A DNA stretch of 64,000 bases from Actinoplanes lutulentus (GCF_003259845.1 NZ_QLMJ01000002.1:186001-250000); one strand, 5' to 3'; positions 16,247 through 25,282 are shown, counted from the stretch's first letter. The notes: generated from the sequence alone by a model not told the origin. Numbers and translations are program-made.

Positions 16247-16540
16247 TCACGTGTTGCCGTCGATGACGCCGCCGGCCAGGAATGACGCTGATCGGGCCCT
16301 CGTGTTGCCGTCGTTGACGCCGCCCCGCAGGCCGGCGCCCGCGCCGAAACCGCACCAGCCGGCGGCGGCTGAGGCGAGGAAGCCGGCGCTGATGCCGCTC
16401 CCGGTGCCGGCGACGGTGAGGTTCGCGTCGAACCCGCACCGGGTGCGTTCCGCGGCCTGGGCCGGGCCGGCGAGGGCGATGCTTCCCGCTACCAGCCCGA
16501 GGCCGGCGGCGAACAGGGCGAATGTTCGATTCTGGATCAT
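16247..16540 (-). CDS. Small secreted Gly/Ala-rich protein
   Basis: 97 aa. The signal peptide (LFAAGLGLVAGSIALAGPAQA) is cleaved before AERTRC. The mature protein has two Cys (TRCGFD, GWCGFG) that could pair and is rich in Gly and Ala. The C-terminus repeats GGVNDGNTRARSASFLA then GGVIDGNT, encoded by a 51-bp direct repeat. Leader and size resemble the small secreted proteins at 12917 and 13335. No family recognised; weak ribosome-binding site. Confidence 0.6.
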   Translation of the reverse strand: MIQNRTFALFAAGLGLVAGSIALAGPAQAAERTRCGFDANLTVAGTGSGISAGFLASAAAGWCGFGAGAGLRGGVNDGNTRARSASFLAGGVIDGNT

Positions 16541-16652
16541 CGGACCAGGGGATCACCGCTGTGATCGCAGCGATGGCCAAATACGATATTTAGGCATAAA
16601 GGGGACTTGGAGTACGTAAATCTGGGCAGTCCAGGTCGCACCCGTGACTGTC

Positions 16653-16739
16653 TTCGCGCCAGCTGGTCCGGCTGGCTCTCAGTGCTGTCTCGCGACCGTT
16701 TCCGCAGCCCTGAGCGCCAGCCAGACCGGCGTTGGCGAA
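16653..16739 (-). terminator. Long imperfect hairpin beyond the lipoprotein gene (family D)
   Basis: An arm ending GGCTGGCTCTCAG (to 16682) pairs imperfectly with an arm starting CTGAGCGCCAGCC (from 16710), giving a potential 30-bp stem. It lies just past the stop of the minus-strand lipoprotein gene. The arm sequence is shared with the hairpins at 3747-3854. Confidence 0.55.
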
Positions 16740-16752
16740 AGCCGAGCGATAA

Positions 16753-17574
16753 TCAGCCGTTCAGCATCTCGTACGCGACAGCGGGCGCCTTGGTGGCGTC
16801 GGCCGGGGCGGTGAGCTCCTTCGTGGTGCCGTACCCGGAGTATTTGATCGTGCAGTTGCCGGCCTTGACCTTGCCGGCGGCCGGGACCTTGACCACGAAC
16901 GTCGAGAGGTTGCCGGTCTTCGCGTCGACGGTCGCGTCGAACGGGACGGCCTTGGCCTTGTCGCCGAGGGCGGTGACCTCGGCGGCCTCCAGGACCGGGT
17001 TCGCGTCAGCGATCTTGGTGAGGTCGAGTGTGCCGGTGAACTTCTGGCCGCTGGGGGAGGTCACGTCGGCGGCCACGCCGATCAGGTCGGAGGCGCCGAG
17101 CGGGTCGGTCTCGCCGCCGTACGCGAACGGGCTCTCGTCGTAGTTGGTGATCTTCGCCGGGTCGATGGCGAGCCACTTCTTCGAGGTCAGGCCCATCTGC
17201 TTGGCGAGCGAGGCCGGCTTGATCGTGAACCGGACGAAGGGCTTGTCCGCGCCGAGAGCGAGGAACGTGAGGGTCAGCTTCCCGCCGTCGACCTCGGGGA
17301 TCTCCTGGGAGGTGGTGAACGAGGCGGACTTGTTCGGGGCATCCACCACGCCGGACAGCGGGGTGCAGGCGCCGGTGGCCGCGTACGCGTAGGCGGCCAC
17401 CGTGTCGTCCGGCACCGAGGTGCGGAGCGCGTCGGCCGGCGAGACGGCGGCAGAGGAAGCAGCAGAAGGAGTGGAAGCCGAGGACTCGGCGACATCAGCG
17501 TCCTCCCCACCGCAACCGGCGAGGGCGAGCGCGGACAGGACGGTGAGGCCGGCAAGGCCCCGGGTGATCATCAT
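16753..17574 (-). CDS. Secreted lipoprotein, LppX/LprAFG-like or uncharacterised
   Basis: 273 aa from the ATG at 17574 (a second ATG follows directly). The lipobox is ALAGC, cleaved to leave Cys-Gly-Gly. A Ser/Ala/Thr-rich spacer precedes a beta-rich domain of about 210 residues with motifs KLTLTFLALG, WLAIDPAKI and SGTLDL-like repeats, which suggest the LolA-like half-barrel of LppX/LprG lipoproteins, though I cannot confirm this. It would be attached to the outer face of the membrane. It stands alone, flanked by hairpins on both sides. Confidence 0.8.
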   Translation of the reverse strand: MMITRGLAGLTVLSALALAGCGGEDADVAESSASTPSAASSAAVSPADALRTSVPDDTVAAYAYAATGACTPLSGVVDAPNKSASFTTSQEIPEVDGGKLTLTFLALGADKPFVRFTIKPASLAKQMGLTSKKWLAIDPAKITNYDESPFAYGGETDPLGASDLIGVAADVTSPSGQKFTGTLDLTKIADANPVLEAAEVTALGDKAKAVPFDATVDAKTGNLSTFVVKVPAAGKVKAGNCTIKYSGYGTTKELTAPADATKAPAVAYEMLNG

Positions 17575-17830
17575 TAAGGGGTGACTCCGCGTAGCTGAGT
17601 AAAACCTGAAAGAGCGTGGATCATAAACACACACTGTTGCGAGCAGGGAAAACGGCCCGGCAGGTTGGGACCTCCGTTACCCGCCGGGCCGTTGACAGGA
17701 CCGCGAACCGTGACCGGCACCGGCGACCGCCCTCTCTTCGGCGCCGGCACGCGATCACGGTTCGCGGCGTTCATGAGGTGGCGAGCCCCCATCCATGAGG
17801 GGGGAAAGCCCCCAGAAAACCGGGGAGAAC
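17575..17830. other. Intergenic region with stacked hairpins
   Basis: 256 bp with no gene. It holds an ACGGCCCGGC/GCCGGGCCGT stem (17652-17661 with 17683-17692), a perfect 13-bp stem CCGCGAACCGTGA (17701-17713 with 17755-17767) with further inner pairing, and GC-rich short stems near 17800-17826. The likely role is termination of the minus-strand catabolic operon plus the promoter of the lipoprotein gene. Confidence 0.7.
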
Positions 17831-19258
17831 TCACCCCGGTGGATAGGCCGACGGCCCGCCGCTCGGTGCCACCGCGCCCGGCCGGAACGCGGCGGGTGCG
17901 TGGATCACACAGGTCTGGACATATTCGGCGAGGCCCTCGCCGGCGTACTCCCGGCCCCAGCCGGATCGCTTCACGCCGCCGAACGGTGCGCGCAGGCTCA
18001 TGCCGGTCCGGTTATGCGTGTTGACGAACGTGAAACCGGCCTCGAACCGCCGGGCGAACGCGAACGCCCGCTCCTCGTCGGCGCTCCACACCGAGGCGCC
18101 GAGACCGAGATCGCCGGCGTTCGCCCAGGTCAGCACCTGCTCCTCGGACTCGTAGCCGAGCACCGGCACGACCGGCGCGAACTGCTCCTCCACGACGACG
18201 GGTGAGGACGGATCCGGCGCGACGACCAGGGCCGGATGGACGAAGTAGCCGGTCGACGGGTCGGCGTCGAACGCGCCGAGCAACACCGCGTCCGGCGGGA
18301 TCAGCGCCCGGGCGGCACGCTGTGCGGCCGCCGAGATCACCGGGCCCATCGTGACGCCCGCGCTGAGTGGGTGGCCGGTCTTCAAGACCCGGCCTGCGGC
18401 GCTTCGGTACGCCGAAACGAACTCATCAAGACGAGCCAGCGGCACATAGAGCCGTTTGGCGGCCATGCACACCTGACCGCTGGTGGCGAAGCTGGCCATC
18501 ACGAGCCGGTCCATGGCGTCGCCTGCGAACGGGGCGTCGTCGAGGAAGACGGCCGGGTCGTTGCCGCCCAGCTCCATGACGGTCGGCGTGAGCCGGTCAC
18601 CGGCGAGAGCCGCGACCGCTCGTCCGCCGGCCGCGCCGCCGGTGAACGCCACCTTGCGGACGAGTTCGTGCCCGACCAGGGCGGCGCCGGTCTCGGTGCC
18701 GCCGTGCACGACCCGGATCGGGGCGTCGAAGAGCCCGGCGATCCGGTCGATGGTCAGCGGTGCGAGCGGCGACGGCTTCACCACGATCGCGTTGCCCGCC
18801 GCGAGGGCCGGTGCGATCTTCAGCATGGACAGGATGATCGGCGCGTTCCACGGGGTGATGGCGGCGACGACACCGAACGGGCGGCGCTGCTCGACGATCC
18901 TGCCGAGCTCGTCGTCGACCTCGCGGTCCGCGTACGCCATGGTCGCGTGCTCGACCACCCACCGCAGATAGCGAACCGCGAAGCCGATCTCGCCGCGGCA
19001 GTCACCCAGCACCTTGCCGGACTCGCGTGCCAGAAGCTCGGCCAGGTCCTCGATCGCGTTCTCGATCGCGGCCGAGGCGCGCGTCAGCGCGACGAGCCGA
19101 TCCGGCAGCGGCCGGGTCGCCCAGATCCGCTGCTCGGCGTCCGCCCAGCGCACGACCTTGTCGACCGCCTCCGGCGAGGCCGCGGCGACCGACCCGACGA
19201 TCTCCGAGAAGAGCGCCGGATTCTCCCGCTCGATGAAACCGCTCATGACGCTGCTCAT
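17831..19258 (-). CDS. NAD(P)-dependent aldehyde dehydrogenase
   Basis: 475 aa from ATG 19258. A GTG at 19270 would give a 4-bp overlap with the upstream gene, and ATG 19246 is also possible. ALDH superfamily: PWNAP substrate/cofactor loop, KPSPLAP, FTGG, catalytic Glu in VMELGGNDP, and catalytic Cys in SGQVCMAAKR. It oxidises an aldehyde to the acid, probably an intermediate produced by the adjoining hydroxylase. It is the last gene of the six-gene minus-strand operon and is distinct from the second ALDH at 21370. Confidence 0.93.
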   Translation of the reverse strand: MSSVMSGFIERENPALFSEIVGSVAAASPEAVDKVVRWADAEQRIWATRPLPDRLVALTRASAAIENAIEDLAELLARESGKVLGDCRGEIGFAVRYLRWVVEHATMAYADREVDDELGRIVEQRRPFGVVAAITPWNAPIILSMLKIAPALAAGNAIVVKPSPLAPLTIDRIAGLFDAPIRVVHGGTETGAALVGHELVRKVAFTGGAAGGRAVAALAGDRLTPTVMELGGNDPAVFLDDAPFAGDAMDRLVMASFATSGQVCMAAKRLYVPLARLDEFVSAYRSAAGRVLKTGHPLSAGVTMGPVISAAAQRAARALIPPDAVLLGAFDADPSTGYFVHPALVVAPDPSSPVVVEEQFAPVVPVLGYESEEQVLTWANAGDLGLGASVWSADEERAFAFARRFEAGFTFVNTHNRTGMSLRAPFGGVKRSGWGREYAGEGLAEYVQTCVIHAPAAFRPGAVAPSGGPSAYPPG

Positions 19259-19266
19259 GCCGCCGC

Positions 19267-20421
19267 TCACGCCGCTATCGGGCGGAGCGAGGCGATCATG
19301 GAGCTGCGCAGCATGGCGGCGCGGGCCTTGGCCGGGTCGGCCGCGGTGGCCCGCAGGCCGTCCAGGTGGGCGGCGCGGGCGTCCGGGTCGGTGGCGCGCA
19401 GGCGTTCGTAGTTCTGGTGCGAGACGCTCTGCACGTATTCCAGGGCGATCCGGCGGCGATCGGTGGCCGCGTCCCAGACCGCGGTGTCGTCGCCGGTGGC
19501 GATCGCGGTCGCGTACGCCATCGCGTCGTGGATGCCGGAGTTCATGCCGAGGCCGCCGAGCGGGTTGTTCACGTGCGCGGCGTCGCCGGCGAGCAGCACC
19601 CGGCCGGTCCGGAACGACGTGGCGACCCGCTGGTGGACGCGGTACATGCTGGCGTGCGCGATCCGCCACGGACGGCCCGGGTCGTAGACGCCGCGCAGCC
19701 GTTCGTCGAGGCGGGCATACTCCTGCTCGTCCGGGGTGTCGACGGGCGTCGGCAGCAGCACCCGCCAGTGGTCCGGGGTGCGCAGCAGCACACACCACTC
19801 GACCGGGTCGAAGACGTAGTTGACCGCGGCCAGGTCGTCGAGCCACTCGGTCAGCTCCTCGTCGACCGAGGCGACCAGGAAACGTTCCGGGTAGGTGATG
19901 CCGTCGAACGTCACGCCGGTGGCCTTACGGACCGCCGAGTGCGCGCCGTCCGCGCCGATCAGCCAGTCACCCTCGACCGTGCGGCCGTCCGCGCTGACCG
20001 CGACGACGCCGTCCAGGTTCAGGATCAGCTCGGCGACCGGCCAGCCGTACCGGATCTCGGTGTGCGGAAGGCGCAGCAGGTGCTCGGCCAGAATGGGCGT
20101 GAGTTTGGACTGCTCGCACTGCACCCGGTAGGGATATGTGGTGTCCTCGGCGAGCACCGCGAGGTCGAGCATCGCGACCAGCCCTTCTCGCCGGTCGCGA
20201 TAGGCGAAGGTCGGCGAGATGAGACCGCGCGCCTGCAGCTCCGCACCGACGCCGAGGTCGTCGAGCATCTCCAGGGTCGGCGGGTGGAAGGTGGAGGCGC
20301 GGGACTCGGCGGCGAGCTCGTCGCCGGCTTCCAGGACGGTCACCGCGAAGCCCCGCCGGGCGAGGGCCAGGGCCGCGGTGAGTCCGACCGGTCCGGCGCC
20401 GGCGACCAGGATGCGATTCAC
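19267..20421 (-). CDS. FAD-dependent aromatic hydroxylase (PheA/TfdB/MhpA type)
   Basis: 384 aa. Class A flavoprotein monooxygenase: N-terminal VAGAGPVGLTAALAL dinucleotide fold, GADGAHSAVR (DG motif) and VLLAGDAAHVNNPLGG (GD motif). At 384 aa it lacks the C-terminal thioredoxin-like domain of phenol hydroxylases, so a shorter MhpA or salicylate-hydroxylase type is likely. It hydroxylates an aromatic or other conjugated ring using NAD(P)H. It lies 3 bp after the lyase-like gene. Confidence 0.92.
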   Translation of the reverse strand: MNRILVAGAGPVGLTAALALARRGFAVTVLEAGDELAAESRASTFHPPTLEMLDDLGVGAELQARGLISPTFAYRDRREGLVAMLDLAVLAEDTTYPYRVQCEQSKLTPILAEHLLRLPHTEIRYGWPVAELILNLDGVVAVSADGRTVEGDWLIGADGAHSAVRKATGVTFDGITYPERFLVASVDEELTEWLDDLAAVNYVFDPVEWCVLLRTPDHWRVLLPTPVDTPDEQEYARLDERLRGVYDPGRPWRIAHASMYRVHQRVATSFRTGRVLLAGDAAHVNNPLGGLGMNSGIHDAMAYATAIATGDDTAVWDAATDRRRIALEYVQSVSHQNYERLRATDPDARAAHLDGLRATAADPAKARAAMLRSSMIASLRPIAA

Positions 20422-20424
20422 GTT

Positions 20425-21288
20425 CTATCTCCCCGGGATGTAACGGGCGTCGAGGTCGAGGGCTTCGTCCTGACCGACCAACGCGGTGAAATCGGGCCAC
20501 GCCATCCGGTCGACCGGCGCCGCACTGCCGTCCTCGGCGATCGACCGATAGACGAGCGATGCGGCCCGCATGGCCGCCAGCAGCGCGGCGACGGGATGCA
20601 GGACAAGACGAACACCGACCTCTGCGAGGTCAGCGTCGCTCAGGACAGGCCGGTCGCCGCCGGCTTCCGATCGATTGACAACCATGGGTACGCCCGGAAG
20701 CGCCCGGTGCAGCTCGACGAGGTCGTCGAGGGTGTCGACACCTTCGGGGAAGACGGCGTCCGCCCCGGCCTCGACGTACAACTGGCAGCGTTTGATGGTC
20801 TCGGCCAGGCCGTGTCCCGCGTACGCGTCGGTGCGGGCGATGAGCGCGAGGTGAGGCACATGGTCGGCCAGGGCGGAGATCTTGGCGGCCGCGAGGCCGG
20901 CGTCGACGACCTCCTTGCCGGCCAGGTGCCCGCAGCGTTTCGGGTTGACCTGATCTTCCAGGTGCAGGCCGGAGATGCCGGCGCGGGCGTACGCCAGACC
21001 GGTCCAGACCGCGTGCAGCGGGTTGCCGTAACCGGTGTCCGCGTCGGCGAGCAACGGCACGCCGTCCAGGGCCGGGATCAGGATGGTGGCCCGTTCGGCG
21101 ATCTGGGTGCCGTGCACATAACCGAGGTCGGGCCGGCCCAGCGCGATCGCCGAGACTGCCGCCCCGGACAGGTGCACACCCCGGTGCCCGGCCCGGACCG
21201 CGAGAGCCGCGGTCACCGGGTCGTAGACACCGGGCATGTGCGTGACCGTTTTCGCGGCGAGCAGCGCCCGCAGGGCCGTAGCTGTCAT
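20425..21288 (-). CDS. Isocitrate lyase / PEP mutase superfamily protein, methylisocitrate-lyase-like
   Basis: 287 aa. A TIM barrel with HMPGVYDP at the start, DADTGYGNP (metal-binding Asp residues), LEDQ, and PKRCGH, which matches the KKCGH catalytic loop of 2-methylisocitrate lyase, then IARTDA. It probably cleaves a C-C bond of a 2-hydroxy or 2-methyl tricarboxylate-like acid or decarboxylates an oxaloacetate analogue. With the ALDH and flavoprotein neighbours it points to breakdown of a methyl-branched acid. Confidence 0.88.
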   Translation of the reverse strand: MTATALRALLAAKTVTHMPGVYDPVTAALAVRAGHRGVHLSGAAVSAIALGRPDLGYVHGTQIAERATILIPALDGVPLLADADTGYGNPLHAVWTGLAYARAGISGLHLEDQVNPKRCGHLAGKEVVDAGLAAAKISALADHVPHLALIARTDAYAGHGLAETIKRCQLYVEAGADAVFPEGVDTLDDLVELHRALPGVPMVVNRSEAGGDRPVLSDADLAEVGVRLVLHPVAALLAAMRAASLVYRSIAEDGSAAPVDRMAWPDFTALVGQDEALDLDARYIPGR

Positions 21289-21369
21289 GACTGAGCCCTC
21301 TTTGTCATGCCTTCCTGGCCCTCGCCTGCGAGGCCGTTGCCCGGTGCGGCCGGCTGCCGCTCGGTGCAG

Positions 21370-22803
21370 TCACTCATGACGACTGTGGAGGGCGAAGCCG
21401 CCCTCGACGCCGACGACCCGAGGGTTGGTGAAGAAGAGCAGCGTTTCAGCGGTGCCCTCTTCGGAATAGCCGGAGATGCCCCAGGCCGGCCGCGGGGTGA
21501 ACAGGTGCAGGCTCATGATCGAGGAGCCGTTGACCTTGACCTCGCCGGCCCGGACGCGTCTCGCGGTCTCGAAGGCCGCTGTCTCGTCGGTGCCGATGAC
21601 ATAGCCCTCAAGGCCGTAACGCGTGCCGTTGGCGAGCGTGATGGCCTCGTCGAGATCGTGGTACCCGTGCACTGCGGCGACCGGCCCGAAGATCTCGTCG
21701 GTGGTCTTCGCCGGGTCCGCGCCGGTCACCAGCGACGGTGCCAGGGTGTTGCCCGGCCCGGTGATGGCGGCCTCGTGGATGGTGCCGCCGAGGTCCTCAC
21801 GGGCCTTGACGACCGTCGCCCGGTGACCGGAATGGATCAGCGGACCGTAGTCGGTCGCCTCGTCGCTGGGGTCGCCGGTCTTCAGGGTGCCGACTCTCGC
21901 CAGGACCTTCTCGGCGATCGCCTCCTCGCGACCGGCCGGGACGATCAGGCGGCCCAGCGCCCGGCACCACTGACCGTTCAGCGTGGTCAGCAGGTCCGCG
22001 GCGGCGCGGGCGGCCACGTCCTCGTCGGCGTCCGGCATCACGATCAGCGCGTTGTTGCCGCCGAGCTCCAGCTGGACCGGCTTGATGTCATAGGCGCAGG
22101 CCGCCGCGACCGCCCGTCCGCCGCCGAGCCCGCCGGTGAACGACACGGCCCGGATCCGCGGGTCGGCGACGATCGGGGCGCCGACCGCCGCGCCGCCGTG
22201 CAGCAGCTGGAACAGCGCCGCCGGGGCACCGGCCGCCTTGAGCGCCTCGTCGATGGCAAGGGCGAGGCGTTCGGTGCCGAACGGCGCGTACTCACTGGGC
22301 TTGAGGATGGTCGGGCAGCCGGCCGCCAGAGCGTTGGCGACCTTGTGTGCGGCCATCGGCGCCGGTGCGTTCCACGGCACCAGGCAGGCGACCGGGCCCC
22401 AGGGCAGGCGCTCCACCAGGACCTCACGGCCGTCCTCGCGGGTGGTCGTGCTGGTCAGCAGCCCGGAGCGCAGCTGACCGGCGGCCAGGGCGAACGCCCC
22501 GGCCAGGATCATGCCGAGCGGGGTGGTCTGCCGGATCGGCACGCCGGTGGCCTTCGCCTCCAGAGCGACGATCTCGGCGGCCGCCGCCCCGACGGCCGCG
22601 GCGATGGTGTCCAGAATGTCAGCTCTGGTGTCGGCCGGGACGTCCCAGGAGCCCAGCTCGTCGGCAGCGGCGAGGGCGGCTTCCACCCTTTCCGGCGACG
22701 AACCCAGGGCCGGGCCTTTTTCGAGGCCGGTCGCCGGATCCTCCAGAGTGATGCCTACTTCGGTGGTGCAGTCCGCCCACACCCCGTCGACCAGGTCTCT
22801 CAT
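21370..22803 (-). CDS. Aldehyde dehydrogenase, second copy
   Basis: 477 aa. PWNAPAPMAAHK, KPSEYAPFG, FTGG, ELGGNN (catalytic Glu) and NGQWCRALGR (catalytic Cys) are all present. It shares only general ALDH identity with the 17831 gene. The GLEGYVIG and GISGYSEEGT segments resemble aldehyde dehydrogenases of the betaine/phenylacetaldehyde group. The ATG at 22803 overlaps the upstream stop by 4 bp. The 81 bp between it and the next gene show no promoter I can call. Confidence 0.93.
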   Translation of the reverse strand: MRDLVDGVWADCTTEVGITLEDPATGLEKGPALGSSPERVEAALAAADELGSWDVPADTRADILDTIAAAVGAAAAEIVALEAKATGVPIRQTTPLGMILAGAFALAAGQLRSGLLTSTTTREDGREVLVERLPWGPVACLVPWNAPAPMAAHKVANALAAGCPTILKPSEYAPFGTERLALAIDEALKAAGAPAALFQLLHGGAAVGAPIVADPRIRAVSFTGGLGGGRAVAAACAYDIKPVQLELGGNNALIVMPDADEDVAARAAADLLTTLNGQWCRALGRLIVPAGREEAIAEKVLARVGTLKTGDPSDEATDYGPLIHSGHRATVVKAREDLGGTIHEAAITGPGNTLAPSLVTGADPAKTTDEIFGPVAAVHGYHDLDEAITLANGTRYGLEGYVIGTDETAAFETARRVRAGEVKVNGSSIMSLHLFTPRPAWGISGYSEEGTAETLLFFTNPRVVGVEGGFALHSRHE

Positions 22804-24086
22804 GAGGCCACGTTCGCGAAGAGCTCGTTCGCCTTGTTGCTGGTGATCACCGAGGCGGCTTCGAGGCGGCCGCGCTCCGGCGGGAACGTCATGACCAGGC
22901 CCATCGACAGGTCCCGCAGCGCCCGGCCGACCACGCCGTTCATCGTGGCGCTGGACGTGCCTGAGGCCTTGAGGGCCCCGATCGCCACGTCGAACGCGGC
23001 CTGGCAGATCGAGCCCTTGGCGATGCGCCACTGGGCGTACACCTCGGACTTGGTGGCGATGGGCGGCTCGACCGTTTCCAGGAGCAACTGGCGGCGCAGC
23101 CAGAGGTACGCGCGTTCCAGAGATTCCGTCATGTCCCCGATGATCACCTGGTGCATCGGCGACTCGGCGATCGAGCGTCCGGTGTCGGCGAACTTCTTCG
23201 TGGTGAGCCGCTGCAGGGTGTCGTCGTAGACGCCCTGTGCCGCGCCCACGTAGACCGCGGTGATCGCGAGCTGGTTGCCGACGAAGCTGCCCCGGCTGCA
23301 CTGCAGCATCTTCACGAACGCGCCGGGGACGGTCAGCGAGTCGTCCTGCGGGATGAACACGGAGTTGAGCTTGATGCCGTGGTTGGCCGAGCCGCGCATG
23401 CCGAGCCCGTCCCAGAACGGCCGCTCGGTGACACCCTCGGCGTCGCGCGGCACCAGGAACATGACCAGGCCGTCGGCCGTCTCGTGACCGTCCAGGCGTG
23501 CGGTGACCAAGTAGTAGTCGGCGATCCCGGTGGCGCAGCCGAACGACTTCTCGCCGGTGAGCTCCCAGCCGGCGACGCCGTCCCGGGTGGCCGGCACCGC
23601 GGTGGTGGCGATCGCGATGTTCGCGCCGCTGCTCTTCACCGACTCGCTGGCGAAGTTCGCCAGCCAGGTGCCGCCGGACATCAGGCGCAGAACCTTTTCG
23701 GCGAACGCCTTGACGACCGGGGTCTCCTCGTCGGAGAACAGCCCGGCCTCGATCGCCTCCAGGGGCAGCAGCCCGCGGGAGGCGGAGGTGTTGTGGAAGA
23801 AGAAGGCGAGCGCCGTCGAGGGGCAGGCGCTGCCCATCGCGTACGTGGCGGCGGCCAGGTCGCGCAGCGTGCCGCCGAGGCCTCCGTACTCCTCGGGGAC
23901 GATGAGCCCGAGCAGACCGGCCTCGCGGAGCACGTCGATGTGCTCGCGGGGGAAGGCGCCGTCCCGGTCCGCCTGTTCGGCCTTGGCGCGCAGCGCCGGG
24001 AGGACCTGCTCGACGAGTTTCGCGCGGGACTTCTCGTCGGCGGTCATGTCGTCGACGAGCTTCTCGCCGATGAGTCGGTCGGCCAT
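22800..24086 (-). CDS. Acyl-CoA dehydrogenase-fold flavoprotein, probable two-component monooxygenase or dehydrogenase
   Basis: 428 aa. The N-terminal helical domain has GLLGLIVPEEYGGLGG, the middle has AFFFHNTSAS and TGEKSFGCATGIADYYLV, and the C-terminal four-helix domain follows. No Glu at the usual acyl-CoA dehydrogenase catalytic position is obvious. The pairing with a flavin reductase directly upstream fits the HsaA/DszC class of FMNH2-dependent monooxygenases that share this fold. A true acyl-CoA dehydrogenase remains possible. ATG 24086, 4 bp from the reductase gene. Confidence 0.85.
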   Translation of the reverse strand: MADRLIGEKLVDDMTADEKSRAKLVEQVLPALRAKAEQADRDGAFPREHIDVLREAGLLGLIVPEEYGGLGGTLRDLAAATYAMGSACPSTALAFFFHNTSASRGLLPLEAIEAGLFSDEETPVVKAFAEKVLRLMSGGTWLANFASESVKSSGANIAIATTAVPATRDGVAGWELTGEKSFGCATGIADYYLVTARLDGHETADGLVMFLVPRDAEGVTERPFWDGLGMRGSANHGIKLNSVFIPQDDSLTVPGAFVKMLQCSRGSFVGNQLAITAVYVGAAQGVYDDTLQRLTTKKFADTGRSIAESPMHQVIIGDMTESLERAYLWLRRQLLLETVEPPIATKSEVYAQWRIAKGSICQAAFDVAIGALKASGTSSATMNGVVGRALRDLSMGLVMTFPPERGRLEAASVITSNKANELFANVAS

Positions 24087-24090
24087 GGTG

Positions 24091-25113
24091 TTACTCCCTG
24101 AGATGGGCGAGGTCGGGGCCTGCGGCGTCGGCCGCATCGTTGGGCCCAGCCACCTCGAGCTGGCGGGACAGGTGGAGCAGGTCGCCGAGCGGCAGGCCGG
24201 CGATGCCTGCGCCGGGGGCGACCACGTCGAAGTGCGAGACCCCGTTCTTCATCGCGACCAGCGCGTTGACCAGAGCGAGGCGGTTGTGGCCGGCGAGCCG
24301 TACGCGCAGCACGGCCGGCCGGACCCGGACGATCGCGTCCTGGAGGATCCGGGTGACCTGCAGAGGCGACGCCGGAGTGACGTCGGACTCGATGCAGCCG
24401 ATCTCGTCGCACCCGAGGGCCCCGAGCGCGGCGATGGTGGCGAGCACCTCGTCCTCGCGGTCCGGGTCGAACGCGTCGGTCACGTAACCGACCACGCTGT
24501 TGCCGGCCTGCTTCGCCGCGGCGACCCGGTCCGGCGAGGGCAGCCCGTGCGGGCCGTCCGTGAGGAACTCGAATCGCAGGCCGTCGTTCGGGGACGCGGT
24601 GTCGCGTACCTGGACGGTGGCCGGGAGGGGCTGGGCCACCTGGCCCCAGTTGCGAGAGTGGAACAGCAGCGGCGAGATGACCCGCGGCAGCGCCGCCTCG
24701 GTCACCGCGCCGACGAAGATGGTGTGGTCGCCACCCGGGTACGCGTGCGCGACCGTGCAGTCGAGCCAGGCGACCGCGTCACTGAGGACCGGGCACCCGT
24801 TCGGCGTCATGATCCAGTCCAGCCCGGCGAACCGATCGGTGATCTCGCGGTCCTGCCCGGCGAAGCGGCGCCCGATGTGCGCCTGGTCCTTGCCGAGGAA
24901 ACTGATCGCGAATTTGCCCGCCTCGCCCAGCAGTGTCCGGCTGGGCAGATGGTTGCCAAGGCAGACCGACACCAATGGGGGATCGAGACTCACCGAGGAG
25001 AATGAACTGGCGGTCATCCCGTGCAGGCCGTTCGGGCCGGTTGTGGTCACCACGCACACCCCGCTCGGCCACTGTCCGAGTACGGACCGGAACGTCGTGC
25101 TGTCGACCGGCAC
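24091..25113 (-). CDS. Flavin reductase fused to the C-terminal half of an HMGL-like (DRE-TIM) lyase domain
   Basis: 340 aa, about twice the usual flavin reductase. Residues 1-160 are the FMN-binding split barrel: GVCVVTTTGPNGLHGMTASS, DPPLVSVCL and HTIFVGAV. The rest resembles the second half of HMG-CoA lyase-like aldolases: GYVTDAF, GCDEIGCIESDVTPASP, then AGHNRLALVNALVAMKNGV and FDVVAPGAGIAGLP. The DRE-containing first half is missing, so lyase activity is unlikely. GTG 25113 has GGGAG upstream. It should supply reduced flavin to the adjoining monooxygenase. The tail is unexplained. Confidence 0.85.
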   Translation of the reverse strand: MPVDSTTFRSVLGQWPSGVCVVTTTGPNGLHGMTASSFSSVSLDPPLVSVCLGNHLPSRTLLGEAGKFAISFLGKDQAHIGRRFAGQDREITDRFAGLDWIMTPNGCPVLSDAVAWLDCTVAHAYPGGDHTIFVGAVTEAALPRVISPLLFHSRNWGQVAQPLPATVQVRDTASPNDGLRFEFLTDGPHGLPSPDRVAAAKQAGNSVVGYVTDAFDPDREDEVLATIAALGALGCDEIGCIESDVTPASPLQVTRILQDAIVRVRPAVLRVRLAGHNRLALVNALVAMKNGVSHFDVVAPGAGIAGLPLGDLLHLSRQLEVAGPNDAADAAGPDLAHLRE

Positions 25114-25282
25114 TTCGTGGTCTCCCTCGTTAGTGCGTTTCGCCTTGGGAAACGGTGTTACACCGAACGTAACGACGGTCGGGTGTGCTGTCAACATCGG
25201 ATCGGTACGCCGTTTCGCGGTGCGAAATGGCAGGCTAGGCTTCGCCAAAGTTTGTTCCGTTCCTGTTCCGGGGGAGTTTCCA
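25114..25282. promoter_or_regulatory. Divergent operator/promoter region between flavin reductase operon and IclR gene
   Basis: Two similar inverted repeats: GTTTC-N7-GAAAC at 25137-25153 (exact) and GTTTC-N7-GAAAT at 25212-25228. Their matching architecture and position next to an IclR gene make them candidate operators. ACACCGAACGTAACGACGGT between them holds further short symmetry. Confidence 0.6.

Noticed and set aside
18236..19411. Plus-strand 391-residue frame over the aldehyde dehydrogenase
   Set aside because: Shadow of a gene with conserved ALDH motifs on the minus strand.
19366..21294. Plus-strand 642-residue frame over two minus-strand genes
   Set aside because: It spans the flavoprotein hydroxylase and lyase-like gene, both of which have full family motifs; the frame itself has no domain.
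22800..24086. Simple acyl-CoA dehydrogenase call
   Set aside because: The clear GEGTNDIQ-type catalytic block seen in the 34070 gene is absent here and a flavin reductase is coupled, so a two-component monooxygenase is kept as the leading option.
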